A stretch of 64,000 nt of DNA from Acidobacteriota bacterium (GTDB taxonomy: Bacteria > Acidobacteriota > Terriglobia > Terriglobales > Acidobacteriaceae). Position 1 is the stretch's first letter. Each line of letters starts with the position of its first letter. Positions 45,484 through 54,953 of the stretch are shown in pieces. The notes under the pieces are model-generated. The model had not been told where the DNA came from and did not search any database. It was given only the letters and a program-made list of their open reading frames with translations. The translations under genes were made by a program, and so were the position numbers. The stretch spans positions 277,278 through 341,277 of the forward strand of contig JAFDVW010000003.1 in NCBI GenBank assembly GCA_018268755.1. The letters are read 5' to 3'.

Positions 45484-45969
45484 CTAGTGTGGCAAAAGGC
45501 CGAAGTGCAGCGCGCACTGCATGAGTAACCAGGCATAAACGCCGGCGGCCACGTCGTCCATTACAATGCCGGCGCCTTCGGGGAGTCGTTCCAGCTGCCG
45601 CACGGGCGGCGGTTTTACGATATCGAACCCACGAAAAAGTATAAAGCCCAGCAGGAGAGATTTCCACGTGAGCGGTGCAGCCAGAAGGGCAATCCACTGG
45701 CCCGCTACCTCGTCGATAACGATAAATTGCGGGTCTTTGAGATTGGCCGCGCGCGCCGCCCGGGTAGCGGCGGGGATGCCCAGAGCAATGGCCAGGGCGA
45801 CCAGCAGGGCCAGGACCTCCAGCCGCCAGGGAACCGGCGTGACCCGCGAAATCAGCCACCATGTCAGCACGGCGGCGGCCGAACCCCAAGTGCCGGGACC
45901 GGGTTTCATCCAGCCCGCGCCGAAAAACGTGGCGACGAGGGTATACCATTTGCCGGTCGGGGCGCTCAT
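45484..45969 (-). CDS. pgpA: Phosphatidylglycerophosphatase A
   Basis: A 161-residue membrane phosphatase converting phosphatidylglycerophosphate to phosphatidylglycerol. Family motifs include FGAGWMKPGPGTWGSAAA, the catalytic VIDEVAGQWIALL, FILFRGFDIVKPPPVRQLERLPEGAGIVMDDVAAGVYA. It belongs with gpsA and plsY in the phospholipid genes of this run and follows the yacG-like gene by 24 bases. Confidence 0.95.
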   Translation of the reverse strand: MSAPTGKWYTLVATFFGAGWMKPGPGTWGSAAAVLTWWLISRVTPVPWRLEVLALLVALAIALGIPAATRAARAANLKDPQFIVIDEVAGQWIALLAAPLTWKSLLLGFILFRGFDIVKPPPVRQLERLPEGAGIVMDDVAAGVYAWLLMQCALHFGLLPH

Positions 45970-45993
45970 GAAGATCCTTTCCCAGCCTGGCGG

Positions 45994-46206
45994 CTATTCG
46001 TCATCATTGCGCCGGCGTGGGGCCTCCACGGAAAATTCGTCTTCGGTGTCCTGAATGGGGGCGGGGATGCGGTACTCGCCGCTGGCCCATTTGCCCAAAT
46101 CCAGCAACCGGCAGCGCTCGCTGCAGAAGGGAAAATCCGCGCCGTCGCTGGCGACTGGCTGCTTGCACATGGGGCAACTGAGCGTGAGCTTGCGTTTCCG
46201 TGCCAT
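45994..46206 (-). CDS. yacG: DNA gyrase inhibitor YacG-like zinc protein
   Basis: A 70-residue protein with four cysteines in the YacG pattern: CPMC (11-14) and CSERC (28-32), followed by RLLDLGKWASGEYRIPA. YacG binds GyrB in E. coli. The C-terminus is acidic (EDEFSVEAPRRRNDDE). It follows rimO by 2 bases. Confidence 0.9.
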   Translation of the reverse strand: MARKRKLTLSCPMCKQPVASDGADFPFCSERCRLLDLGKWASGEYRIPAPIQDTEDEFSVEAPRRRNDDE

Positions 46207-46208
46207 GG

Positions 46209-47699
46209 CTACAGAATTCTCGCCACCAGATCATAATCGTGCGCTTCCGTGATCTCGCAGCGGTAAAACTCACCCGGGCGCGGCTCCATCTCTTCCGGCA
46301 TGTCATTGACGTAAACTTTGCCGTCAATTTCCGGGGCATGCATGCGGGTGCGCCCTTCCAGCAGCAGATCGCTTTCCTCCGAGGTCCCTTCCAGCAGCAG
46401 GTCGAATTGCTTTCCCACGAAGGCCTTTTTCTTTTTCTTGCTGATGCCGCGCTGGATCTGCATCAGGTGCTTGCGTCTGCGTTCGATCTCTTTGGGCGAC
46501 AGCTTCTTTTCCAGCTTATAAGCGCCCGCCCCTTCCTGGTCGGAGTAAGCGAAGGCGCCCATCCAGTCAAACTGCGCCTCCCGCACAAAATCGCACAACT
46601 CCTCGAACTCCCTTTCGGTCTCCCCCGGGAAGCCCACAATAAAGGAAGTGCGCAGCGTTAGGTCGGGAATGGTCCGCCGCATTTTCTCAATGGAGCGCAG
46701 AAAGACATCTGCGCCGCCCCCGCGCTTCATGCGCTTGAGCGCGCTGGCCGCGGCATGTTGCAGGGGAACATCCATGTACGAACAAATCTTTTCATGCGCC
46801 GCGATGGTCTCCAGCAGACGGCCGGTGATCTTGTTGGGGTAGGCATAGAGAAAGCGCACCCAGCGCAGCTCTTCGATGTGGGCCAGCTTTTCCAGCAGCA
46901 GCGCCAGCCCATCTTTCAAGTTGAAGTCCTCGCCGTAGCAGGTGGTGTCCTGTCCAATCAGGGTAATCTCCCGCACCCCGGATTGGGCCAGCCGCTCGGC
47001 TTCCGCAATCACCGACTCGAAGCGCCGGGAGCGGAACTTGCCGCGCAGCTGCGGGATGATGCAGAAACTGCAGGGATGGTCACAGCCTTCGGCAATCTTG
47101 ATATAGGCGGTATAACGGCCGGTGGACAGGAGGCGCGGCGTGTTTTCGTCGTAGAGATAGTTGGGCAGGTCTGCGATGGCCCCGTCCCAGCTTTCCCGCG
47201 AAAAACGTCCCTGGGCGGCGCGCACATCGCCTTCGGGACGCGACGTCAAAATGCGAAACGGGGAATGGCCCGGCTGCGCCTGGGCCACGCCGGTCGCGGC
47301 CAGGATCTTCTCCAGTTCGCCGGTGCCTACGACGGCATCTACTTCCGGAATGTTTTTGCGGATGTCGTCCCGGAAACGCTCCACCAGGCAGCCGGCCACC
47401 ACCAGCTTTTTGGCCTTGCCCGAGAGCTTTTGCTGGGCCATTTCGAGGATCGTATCCACCGACTCTTGCTGTGCGCTCTGGATGAACGAACAGGTGTTGA
47501 CCACGATGACGTCGGCGTCTTCCACTCGTGGGGTCAGCTGCGCCCCCGACTGGGCCAGCATGCCCATCATGACTTCACTATCCACCAGGTTCTTGGGACA
47601 GCCCAGGCTGACGAAGCCGACTTTGGCCGGGGTGGTGCGGGCCCCTTCGCGGGTGTCCGTAGAATCAGGGGACGAAACAGTTGGGTTCGGCGTCGGCAT
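46209..47699 (-). CDS. rimO: Ribosomal protein S12 methylthiotransferase RimO
   Basis: A 496-residue radical SAM enzyme that methylthiolates Asp of ribosomal protein S12. The N-terminal MTTase domain binds an auxiliary cluster through Cys34 (SLGCPKN), Cys70 and Cys104. The radical SAM motif is Cys206-x3-Cys210-x2-Cys213 (GCDHPCSFC). A C-terminal TRAM domain ends the protein (YRCEITEAHDYDLVARIL). About 25 extra residues precede the family start, so the true start could be the VGFVSLGCP region. First gene of the minus-strand run. Confidence 0.95.
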   Translation of the reverse strand: MPTPNPTVSSPDSTDTREGARTTPAKVGFVSLGCPKNLVDSEVMMGMLAQSGAQLTPRVEDADVIVVNTCSFIQSAQQESVDTILEMAQQKLSGKAKKLVVAGCLVERFRDDIRKNIPEVDAVVGTGELEKILAATGVAQAQPGHSPFRILTSRPEGDVRAAQGRFSRESWDGAIADLPNYLYDENTPRLLSTGRYTAYIKIAEGCDHPCSFCIIPQLRGKFRSRRFESVIAEAERLAQSGVREITLIGQDTTCYGEDFNLKDGLALLLEKLAHIEELRWVRFLYAYPNKITGRLLETIAAHEKICSYMDVPLQHAAASALKRMKRGGGADVFLRSIEKMRRTIPDLTLRTSFIVGFPGETEREFEELCDFVREAQFDWMGAFAYSDQEGAGAYKLEKKLSPKEIERRRKHLMQIQRGISKKKKKAFVGKQFDLLLEGTSEESDLLLEGRTRMHAPEIDGKVYVNDMPEEMEPRPGEFYRCEITEAHDYDLVARIL

Positions 47700-47848
47700 C
47701 TAATTTACTATTTTATCACCCGCTGGGACATGCTTTCGCCCCCCACCAACGTAATGTGCAGGCACCAAGAGAGCCATCCTGTCCCAGCAAGTCGCGATGG
47801 TAGGCTACTGCCAATGTTGTCGCGAGTGGCCACTGTTCGGGGGGATAG

Positions 47849-48493
47849 ATGGCACGATATAGATTATGGGCCGGCCTGGTTGGGCTCTGCCTGGCGCTTT
47901 CCGGCCAGGCCTTGGCGCAATTCGACGAGCCGGTCTCGAAAAACGAGTTAAGCGGGTTATTGGGCCGCACCTTCATCAGCGATCAGGGGGTGCGCGGCGT
48001 CTCTACTTTTGACCCGCTCCTGCACTTTGGCAAAGGGCCTACTTTTGAGATCAACTACGGCCGCCGCGTCCTGGTGCGCGATGCTTATACCTTGACCCTT
48101 GAAGTCCCTGCGGTCTTCGATCTGGACCAGAAAGTCCACTTCTCCGTGAATCTGGCGCCGCGGAATTATAAGTCGTTTTTTCTGACTCCCTCGCTGCGCG
48201 CCAGCCTTTTTCCCGACACCCGGCTTTCGCCATGGATAAGTTTTGGCGGGGGCTTGGGCGTATTTCGGGAGAATTCGACTTTGGAATTCGGCGGGGCCAA
48301 TCCAGGCAGCACCGGGTCCACGACCGGCACGCTCCAGGGTGGCGTCGGGCTGGATGTCCGCATCCTGCGTGCCCTGAGTCTGCGCACCGCGGTGCGCGAC
48401 TTCTACTCCGGCGTCCCGCAGCTGAACCTCGAGACCGGCAAGAGCCGCCAGCACAATTATTTTGTCGGGGTCGGCGCCATCTGGCACTTCTGA
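47849..48493 (+). CDS. Small outer-membrane beta-barrel protein
   Basis: A 214-residue protein with a signal peptide (residues 1-24, ending SGQALAQ) and an alternating-strand barrel that closes with the terminal aromatic residue (FVGVGAIWHF), as expected of Bam substrates. Related proteins are common in Acidobacteria; the function is not known. It sits alone, convergent with the transglutaminase gene (6 bases between stops). Confidence 0.8.
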   Translation: MARYRLWAGLVGLCLALSGQALAQFDEPVSKNELSGLLGRTFISDQGVRGVSTFDPLLHFGKGPTFEINYGRRVLVRDAYTLTLEVPAVFDLDQKVHFSVNLAPRNYKSFFLTPSLRASLFPDTRLSPWISFGGGLGVFRENSTLEFGGANPGSTGSTTGTLQGGVGLDVRILRALSLRTAVRDFYSGVPQLNLETGKSRQHNYFVGVGAIWHF

Positions 48494-48499
48494 GGCTGC

Positions 48500-50686
48500 T
48501 CAACCGCGCAAGGCGCTGGAAATTTCCTCATACAGCTCCGGCAGGCGACGGGCATCTTCCGGAGAACCGGCGAAGCGCGCCCGCTGGTAGTGCCGGGTGA
48601 ATCTTCCCACCGCACCTCGCAGCCGGTCATCGCCAATCGAGGCCAGGAACTCCTCGGCTGTCTGATTGCTGCGCCTGGTCCAGCCGCGCCGCGCGATGTG
48701 GCGCACCATGCGCTGATACCAGATAGAGGCCGCCGTGGAAGGGGACTGCTCGGGATGTGCCGCCAGCCGCCGGAGCTGTAGCATGCGCCACAATTTGCGC
48801 GCGTTGGCCGCCAGGAGCAGCAGGGCCAGGCTGAGGACGCCTGCCCCCACCCAGCGCGCGGGCGAGGCCTCCAGGTTCTTGCGGGCCTGGCGGGCATCTT
48901 TCAGCCAGCTTTCGTAATGTTCTCGCATCCAGCGCCGGAAGTCGTAGGAGGCCTTGCGGCTGCTGTGCACAACGTCCTGGCTGAGCGCCTGCTGGTGGCC
49001 GGAATCGTAGTTGACGACCCATTCCCGCCAAAAGGAGGCCATGGCATCCAAATAGAGCGCTGCCCGATTCCAGCCGCTATGGTCGGCGGGGCTTCCCGCC
49101 GGAGTAGGGTCGAAGCTGATCCAGCCATACTCCGGGAAATATACCTCCACCCAGGCATGAGCATCGCTGGCCCTTAGAACATATTGGGAGGTGACATCGT
49201 TGAACTCCCCGCCGCGAAATCCCGTCACCACTCGGGTTGGAATGCGCAGCGTGCGCAGCATGATCGCCATGGAAGAGGCAAAGTACTCGCAGTGTCCGCG
49301 CTTTCGTTCGAACAGGAATGTGGCCAGCGGGTCCTGCGGGGGCGTGCTGGGCAGCTCCAGGGTGTATTGAAAATGGGACTTGAGATAGAGATCGATAGCC
49401 TCGGCTTTATCGTAGCTGTTCCCGGCGTGCTGGGTAATCTCCTCAGCCAAGGCAGGGATCCGCGGATCCAGGGGCGGGAGCTGCAGATACATCGCCAGCA
49501 CGCGCTTAGGATAAGCATTGCCCTCCTGCCGTAACCAGGCGGCCTGGGGCTGGGCGATGTTGGACCACGCCTGATAGAAGCCCAGGGGGTGTTCGGGGTC
49601 CATGTTGACCACAGCGCCGCCACTGTCCGTCCCAATCACGCGGTAGTTTCCCTCTAGGCTGCGGGGCCAGGGCGCCAGAAAAAACACGTTGACGCCGGTC
49701 GGCTCCATTAACACGCGGTAATGAATCAGCTCCGGGCGGACCTCCGCGTTGGCGGCGCCCTCCTGCATCCCAGAGGCGTGCAGGGCAAACTGCCCGTCCG
49801 GGGTGCGCGGGAGGGGACGTTGTCCGGCGATGTTGGACCAGCTCTTGCCATCAAAGACGCTGAGCGCCATGCCGCGCCACTTCAGGTCGAAACGTCCGCT
49901 CTGGTCGCCATCGATTTCCACATGCATAACCACGGAACGCGACTGCTGGATTTGCCCAATGCTGCCCAGCTGGATCTGGTCGCTAAAGCCGGTGGAAAGC
50001 GCATTGCTCGAAGCATAGGAGCTGAGATATCCGGTGGAGACGCGAGGCAGGAGAAAGAAAATCCCGGCGGCCCCCAGCAGGACCAGCACCACCAACACCG
50101 GTGTGGTGCCGGCCAGGGAAAAGCCCATCTTGCGGTAGGCCAGCGGGTCGCTCGGCTCGTTGGCGGCGACCGTCGCCTTCCTGGCGGCGTTGCGCATCTC
50201 CATCAGAATGACGCTGACCATGGCCGCAATCAGAAAGGCCGCGAAGCCGGCCAGGAAAATGCTATTTACGGTCAGAATCGAAGCCGCCAGCACCATCAAA
50301 AACGAGATCACTGCCAGGAAATAGTAGTCGCGATCGCGCTGGGCGGAAAACAACCGCACCACCATGACAAACAACAACAGGTGCACCGTGGCCGTAAGGA
50401 AGGTCCCGGAAATCAGGAAAAAATCGGCCAGATAAACGGCCACATAGGCTGCCGTCAGTACGTTGGTCCAGTTCTCGGGAATCAGGAAAGTCTTTCGCTT
50501 GGCTAGCAGGTAGCCGCGGAAAAGCAATCCTGCCCCCAGTAGAAGAAAGAGGGGAGAGCTGTCCAGTGTGCTGGCCGCTGCAAGCGTGCCAAACCCAGTC
50601 AGAACCAACAGGTAGAGGGCCACTTCAAAGTAACGCTGCACTGCGTCACGCAGCGCCACCGGGCCGGTCTGGGAAACAGAACTCAT
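48500..50686 (-). CDS. TgpA-like transmembrane transglutaminase (DUF3488-TGase-DUF4129)
   Basis: A 728-residue protein. The N-terminal half has about six membrane helices (DUF3488). A periplasmic transglutaminase domain follows with Cys466 (RGHCEYFASSMAIMLRTLRIPTRVVTGFRGGE), the His in DAHAWVEVYFP and the Asp in SFDPTPAG. A helix at about 600-620 precedes a C-terminal DUF4129-like region (QRMVRHIARRGWTRRSNQTAEEF). Such proteins act in the periplasm on unknown substrates; the usual MoxR/DUF58 partners are absent here. Confidence 0.9.
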   Translation of the reverse strand: MSSVSQTGPVALRDAVQRYFEVALYLLVLTGFGTLAAASTLDSSPLFLLLGAGLLFRGYLLAKRKTFLIPENWTNVLTAAYVAVYLADFFLISGTFLTATVHLLLFVMVVRLFSAQRDRDYYFLAVISFLMVLAASILTVNSIFLAGFAAFLIAAMVSVILMEMRNAARKATVAANEPSDPLAYRKMGFSLAGTTPVLVVLVLLGAAGIFFLLPRVSTGYLSSYASSNALSTGFSDQIQLGSIGQIQQSRSVVMHVEIDGDQSGRFDLKWRGMALSVFDGKSWSNIAGQRPLPRTPDGQFALHASGMQEGAANAEVRPELIHYRVLMEPTGVNVFFLAPWPRSLEGNYRVIGTDSGGAVVNMDPEHPLGFYQAWSNIAQPQAAWLRQEGNAYPKRVLAMYLQLPPLDPRIPALAEEITQHAGNSYDKAEAIDLYLKSHFQYTLELPSTPPQDPLATFLFERKRGHCEYFASSMAIMLRTLRIPTRVVTGFRGGEFNDVTSQYVLRASDAHAWVEVYFPEYGWISFDPTPAGSPADHSGWNRAALYLDAMASFWREWVVNYDSGHQQALSQDVVHSSRKASYDFRRWMREHYESWLKDARQARKNLEASPARWVGAGVLSLALLLLAANARKLWRMLQLRRLAAHPEQSPSTAASIWYQRMVRHIARRGWTRRSNQTAEEFLASIGDDRLRGAVGRFTRHYQRARFAGSPEDARRLPELYEEISSALRG

Positions 50687-50855
50687 GACAGCAAGGCGGA
50701 CTTCGCCTTATCTATTGTTGGGGATTCGCGCCGGAAAGAAAAGGGTACTATCGGGTCTTTAAGCTATGGTTGGTTTCGAGAGATTCGAAGGGAAGAAGTT
50801 TTTTTCTGGCCTTGCCGTCCGTGCGGCCTGCGAAAGGGAAACTCGATGCTAGAAT

Positions 50856-50966
50856 AGCCAGTCAGGCATCGGTCCCGCGCAACGCTTTCCCGCGAACCCC
50901 GCCAGGTCCGGAAGGAAGCAACGGTAACGGGCTCTTACGTGTGCAGTGGGCCGCCGGTGCCTGGCT
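50856..50966 (+). ncRNA. ffs: SRP RNA (4.5S-type small signal recognition particle RNA)
   Basis: The conserved domain IV is clear: AGGTCCGGAAGGAAGCAACGG at about 50904-50924, flanked by complementary sequence. The outer stem pairs AGCCAG...GCATCGG with CCGGTGCCTGGCT across about 110 bases. A -10-like TAGAAT is at 50850. The ends are approximate; a TTTTCTTT run follows. Confidence 0.85.
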
Positions 50967-51054
50967 AATTTTCTTTCCGCCGCAGCCATCCCAAAATCCA
51001 AAACCTCGCCAGCCGGTCGGCGTTCTTTGAAAAACGCTGGTAAAAGGCAGACCT

Positions 51055-52416
51055 CTACCCCGCGTTCCCAAACACGTTCAGGACCGGGGTGGAGAAGTTC
51101 GCGAGATTGGGGAAGACCGATGGCAGGTCTGCGGCAGGGACCCCAAACCAGTTGGCCAGGGTGGCCCCGTATTGGTCCAGCGAGGTGCTGGGAATCCATC
51201 GCCCTTCGTCGCTGGCGTCGTCGGGGCCGCCCAGGGCCAGGGTGGGGAACTTCCCGTAGAAATCGCCGCCTTTCACCGCGCCGCCGACAATCAGGTGATG
51301 GCTCCCCCAGGCATGGTCGCTGCCGGCATTGCTATCCGGCTGATAGGTGCGGCCGAAGTCGGACAGGGTAAAGGTCGTGACCTGCTGGGCTACGCCGAGC
51401 TCTGCCGTGGCCTGGTAGAAGGCGGCCAGGGCCGGGCTCAACTGACTGTATAACCGGTCCTGCGACGCCACCTGATCGCTGTGGGTATCGAACCCACCAA
51501 TCGATACAAAGAATATCTGGCGCTGCACGCCCAGCGCGGAACGCACGGCAATGATTTTGGCCACCTGGCTGAGTTGGCCGGCCAGGGAGTTATTGGGAAA
51601 GGCCGTATTCAGCGCGGGTGCGGAAGCCATGGCGTCGGCGAGGGTCTTGCTGTCCCGCAGGGCGTTGCTGGTGACCGAACTGGCCGACTGGATCAACGAT
51701 ACGCCGGTGTCAAAGGTCAACAGGTTCTGGAACGCGGCATACCGCTGATTGTCCTCGTTGCCGTTGCCAAATCCCTTCAGCAGCCGGGTGGGATCGCCGC
51801 TCGATTGAATGGCCCGCGCCGTCAGGCCCTGGCAGAACACGTTGGTGCCGGCCAGGGAAATGATGACCGGAAAGTTGTTTCCGTAAATGGACTGGACCTT
51901 GTCCGCGGTCCGGCCCGCCCATCCGGTTTGGGTCTGCCCATCGAGTGTGGCCGTCTGCATCTGCGCCTGCTGGTCTTCGTGGGAGAAGAGATTGACCGGC
52001 AGGGTGGCCTGCTGGTTCTGTAGGTCGGCGCGCGTGGTCGGGCGAATCAAAGTGCCCACATTGGCCAGTACTGCCGCCTGCCCGCTGTTGTAAAGCGCCT
52101 GCACTTCGGCAAAGCGGGGATGGAAGGCGAACGGCGAGCCCACGCTGGGAGCATTCACCGGCAACAGGCTGGCCTGGGGCAGGGCCAGAGTGGCGCGCAC
52201 TTGCTGATAGGAGGCGTAGGCGCTGCTGCTGGCCGGAATAATCAGATTGTTGCTGTCATTTCCCCCGAACAGGAAGACGCATACCAGCGCCTTATAGTCG
52301 GGTCCAGACTGCGCCATGGCGCTCATCAAGCCAAAACGGCTGAAATTGGCGGCGGTCATGCCGGCGGCGGCCGCGCAGCAACTCCTCTTGAGAAAATCTC
52401 TGCGTGAAATGCTCAT
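51055..52416 (-). CDS. DUF1501 domain-containing secreted protein
   Basis: A 453-residue protein with a twin-arginine leader ([16 protein letters not shown]). It belongs to the DUF1501 family, alkaline-phosphatase-like fold, seen in Planctomycetes, Acidobacteria and others: [28 protein letters not shown] and the [39 protein letters not shown] block near the C-terminus, with possible metal-binding Asp/His. Ten bases separate its start from the DUF1800 stop, so both are co-expressed. Substrate unknown. Confidence 0.9.
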   Translation of the reverse strand: MSISRRDFLKRSCCAAAAGMTAANFSRFGLMSAMAQSGPDYKALVCVFLFGGNDSNNLIIPASSSAYASYQQVRATLALPQASLLPVNAPSVGSPFAFHPRFAEVQALYNSGQAAVLANVGTLIRPTTRADLQNQQATLPVNLFSHEDQQAQMQTATLDGQTQTGWAGRTADKVQSIYGNNFPVIISLAGTNVFCQGLTARAIQSSGDPTRLLKGFGNGNEDNQRYAAFQNLLTFDTGVSLIQSASSVTSNALRDSKTLADAMASAPALNTAFPNNSLAGQLSQVAKIIAVRSALGVQRQIFFVSIGGFDTHSDQVASQDRLYSQLSPALAAFYQATAELGVAQQVTTFTLSDFGRTYQPDSNAGSDHAWGSHHLIVGGAVKGGDFYGKFPTLALGGPDDASDEGRWIPSTSLDQYGATLANWFGVPAADLPSVFPNLANFSTPVLNVFGNAG

Positions 52417-52426
52417 AAGCCCTCTC

Positions 52427-54559
52427 TTAGCGCTCTACCTGGAACTGCGACGAACTGGCGATCAGATACAGCGCCGCCTGTACCCGGCGGGTATTGTTGG
52501 GAATCGCGGAAACGGTGGTGATCAGTGTGCTGCGCATGTCGCTGGACATCTGGCCACACATCAGGATCGCCCCCAACTTGTCCACCAGCTGCGCCGGGTC
52601 AGAAGCTACCGCGAGGTAAGGGGAGAGGTCCATGGTGGTGTCGCCGGACACGCTGCCCCCATAGGCCACGTCATTGGCGAAATTGATCCGCGAAATGGCG
52701 GTGCTGGTGTTCAGCAACTCGAACTCCGGCCCCAGGAGATTCGTGCCCTCCAGCACATGATCGGGATGGTAGTAGTTGAAGACCGACGGAGGCGTCATGG
52801 GCGCCTGTTGCATGTCGGAGGCATAGTTCCGCAGGGACCCGCCATAGGTGTTGGCATTGAGCGCCCGCAACAGGTGCGTGATATAAAGCACCGGCTCTTT
52901 CAAATGTCCATCACTCCCTTGCAGCTGCGTGGGATCATCCCCGCGCCGCGCTTCGGGATCGGTCAGAATGGCGGTCACCACAGCTTTCAAATCGCCGCGC
53001 ACCCCGCTTCCGTTGTCATTGAACACCGCCGTCACCCGGCCAATGTATTCCGGCGTGGGATTGCTCGTGACCAGGTGCTGAATCAAGCGCCGGCCGATGA
53101 AGGGCCCGACATTGGGGTGATTGAAGATGTTTCGCAGTGCGGTCTCCAGATCAGAGTTCGCGGTACCACCGGCAGGGATGGTCACGCCATTCAGCAGCGT
53201 CTTGGCGCTGGTGTCATGGTGGCTGTCGATCGCGATCATCGGCCCGCCATAGTATTCCGGATTGTTGAAGCGCGCACTGTTACCCGGCTTGGTGGGATAC
53301 GTCCAGCCGGTGAAGACGTGGGCGAAGCCTTCCACCGCTTCCTGCGAATAGGTAGGGATCGGCACGCCGGAGCCGTCCACTTGTACGGTGCCATCGGGAT
53401 TGAGCTGGTCCAGGCCGATGGTAAAAAGTTGCAACACCTCGCGGGCGTAGTTTTCGTTGGGATTGATGCCCCGGGACGGGTCCGGCTTGTCGTTGTTCAC
53501 CATGTCCAGGTAGTTGCCCATGACCGGGCTCAGGGTGACATCTTTAAGCAGATCGTAGAAATTGCCGAAGGCGTCTTTCTGCATCATGTTCTGCCACAGC
53601 ACAAAGGCGCTGGGATCGCCCACCTTGTTGGAAGAAACCACCATGACCTGCGAGAGGGCGAAAGCCACCCGTTGTCGCAGTTGGTCGGGATTTTGCAGAG
53701 CGTAGTTGAAAAAGCGGCTCTGCACATCGGAGATATTGTCGTCCTTGGCCGGCGCCGGATACGTACTCATGGGGGCGCCGAACTGGTAAGTGAGATAACG
53801 GGATATGCCCAGGACCTGCGCGTCCGACTGGCTGCGCGGCGTCGGTCCCCAGCTGGATTGCTGCAGGAAACGTGCGGCAACCGGGGCGCTCAAGGCATTG
53901 GCGGCGTCGGTCTGCACATAAAATGCGTTGGACGCGCCCGAGTTGGGATCGGGGTTCATCACGGTGACCGCGACCCCGCCCGTGGGCGACGATTGGGACC
54001 CCGTTGCCGTCAGCTGCGTCGAGGAAACATAGGTCGTGGGCAGGAATAGGGTCCCCCACACCACCACCGCACCCGCCGCGAAATTCTTTCCGTTTACCGT
54101 CAGGGTGAAGCTCGACGGAGGAGTGATGCTGTCGGGTGTGACGGAAGAAATCGAAGGTAGAGGATACTTCACCGTGACCGAGCTGCTGGCCGTAAGGTTC
54201 TGGTTGGCCATGCTGGCGGCCTGCACCTTGACCGGGTTTTGTGACGGCACCAGCTCCGGTGCGGTATAAAGCCCGTTGTTGTCAATGCTGCCCACGGTGG
54301 CATTGCCGCCGGCAACTCCGTTGACCGACCAGCTTACGGCCGTGTTGTCCATCCCCGTAACGGAAGCCACAAATTTCTGGGTCTGCCCGGCGTGTATGTC
54401 CGCCTTGGCTGGAGTCAGGGAAATAGCGGGCTTCGGTGGTTTGGTTCCTCCGCCGGCCTGCCCGCCTGCCCCGCCGCAAGCAATCAGCAGCGACACGGAG
54501 GCTGCGAGCAAGGCTGTCTGCAAGAGCAGTCGGGCTCGGAGTGCAGGCGTGTTTTTCAT
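52427..54559 (-). CDS. DUF1800 lipoprotein with BIG2-like and IPT/TIG domains
   Basis: A 710-residue lipoprotein: lipobox LIAC at about 24-27 after a hydrophobic leader, then a BIG2-like domain ([24 protein letters not shown]), an IPT/TIG domain ([25 protein letters not shown]) and the DUF1800 region (about 205-710) with [48 protein letters not shown] and [24 protein letters not shown]. The start at 54559 has GGAGGAG 8 bases upstream; the frame is open to 54742 without family match. It pairs with DUF1501, a combination that recurs across phyla and is probably an exported complex. Confidence 0.9.
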   Translation of the reverse strand: MKNTPALRARLLLQTALLAASVSLLIACGGAGGQAGGGTKPPKPAISLTPAKADIHAGQTQKFVASVTGMDNTAVSWSVNGVAGGNATVGSIDNNGLYTAPELVPSQNPVKVQAASMANQNLTASSSVTVKYPLPSISSVTPDSITPPSSFTLTVNGKNFAAGAVVVWGTLFLPTTYVSSTQLTATGSQSSPTGGVAVTVMNPDPNSGASNAFYVQTDAANALSAPVAARFLQQSSWGPTPRSQSDAQVLGISRYLTYQFGAPMSTYPAPAKDDNISDVQSRFFNYALQNPDQLRQRVAFALSQVMVVSSNKVGDPSAFVLWQNMMQKDAFGNFYDLLKDVTLSPVMGNYLDMVNNDKPDPSRGINPNENYAREVLQLFTIGLDQLNPDGTVQVDGSGVPIPTYSQEAVEGFAHVFTGWTYPTKPGNSARFNNPEYYGGPMIAIDSHHDTSAKTLLNGVTIPAGGTANSDLETALRNIFNHPNVGPFIGRRLIQHLVTSNPTPEYIGRVTAVFNDNGSGVRGDLKAVVTAILTDPEARRGDDPTQLQGSDGHLKEPVLYITHLLRALNANTYGGSLRNYASDMQQAPMTPPSVFNYYHPDHVLEGTNLLGPEFELLNTSTAISRINFANDVAYGGSVSGDTTMDLSPYLAVASDPAQLVDKLGAILMCGQMSSDMRSTLITTVSAIPNNTRRVQAALYLIASSSQFQVER

Positions 54560-54953
54560 CAACAGGGCTCCTCCTGCGGTTGGGGCCGCAGCAGGGGAAA
54601 GCCTAATCAAGTGGTTCAAATCGAGACAGATAACATTCGTCCCACTTTGGGAACGGCTGTCGACATGTCCCTTGCCTGTCTGAAAACCAGACTCCGCACA
54701 GCACCTTTGCGTGGTCGCACCCTGTACCCAAGTCACCTCCAAAGTTCATGAAAACACTCGCTGTATTTCCGTAAATTATTCATTTATATATACTTAATGT
54801 GATAGTGGGGCGGGCTTGACTGGGCTGCTTTCCTGGCCTTCGCCCTTTCGCAGCTCGCCGGCCGCTAAACAATCCCCCAAGGCGCATGGTTCTATCCCGA
54901 CGAGTTCTCCACTACACTGCTAGCTCGCAATGCGGGCGCGCTCTGGGAGGAGA
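54560..54953. other. Divergent promoter region between the DUF1800 gene and a serine hydrolase gene
   Basis: About 390 bases without a supportable gene. An AT-rich block at about 54765-54805 contains TTATATATACTTAATG and probably holds promoters. The transcribed leader of the DUF1800 gene would be about 200 bases long and has some hairpin potential, but it matches no riboswitch that I recognise. Confidence 0.5.

Noticed and set aside
52316-54049. A 577-codon plus-strand open frame opposite DUF1501/DUF1800
   Set aside because: Shadow frame; no recognisable domain, whereas the opposite strand carries clear families.
54560-54760. Possible c-di-GMP or other riboswitch in the DUF1800 leader
   Set aside because: Scattered similarities only; the conserved core and stems of the known classes could not be assembled.
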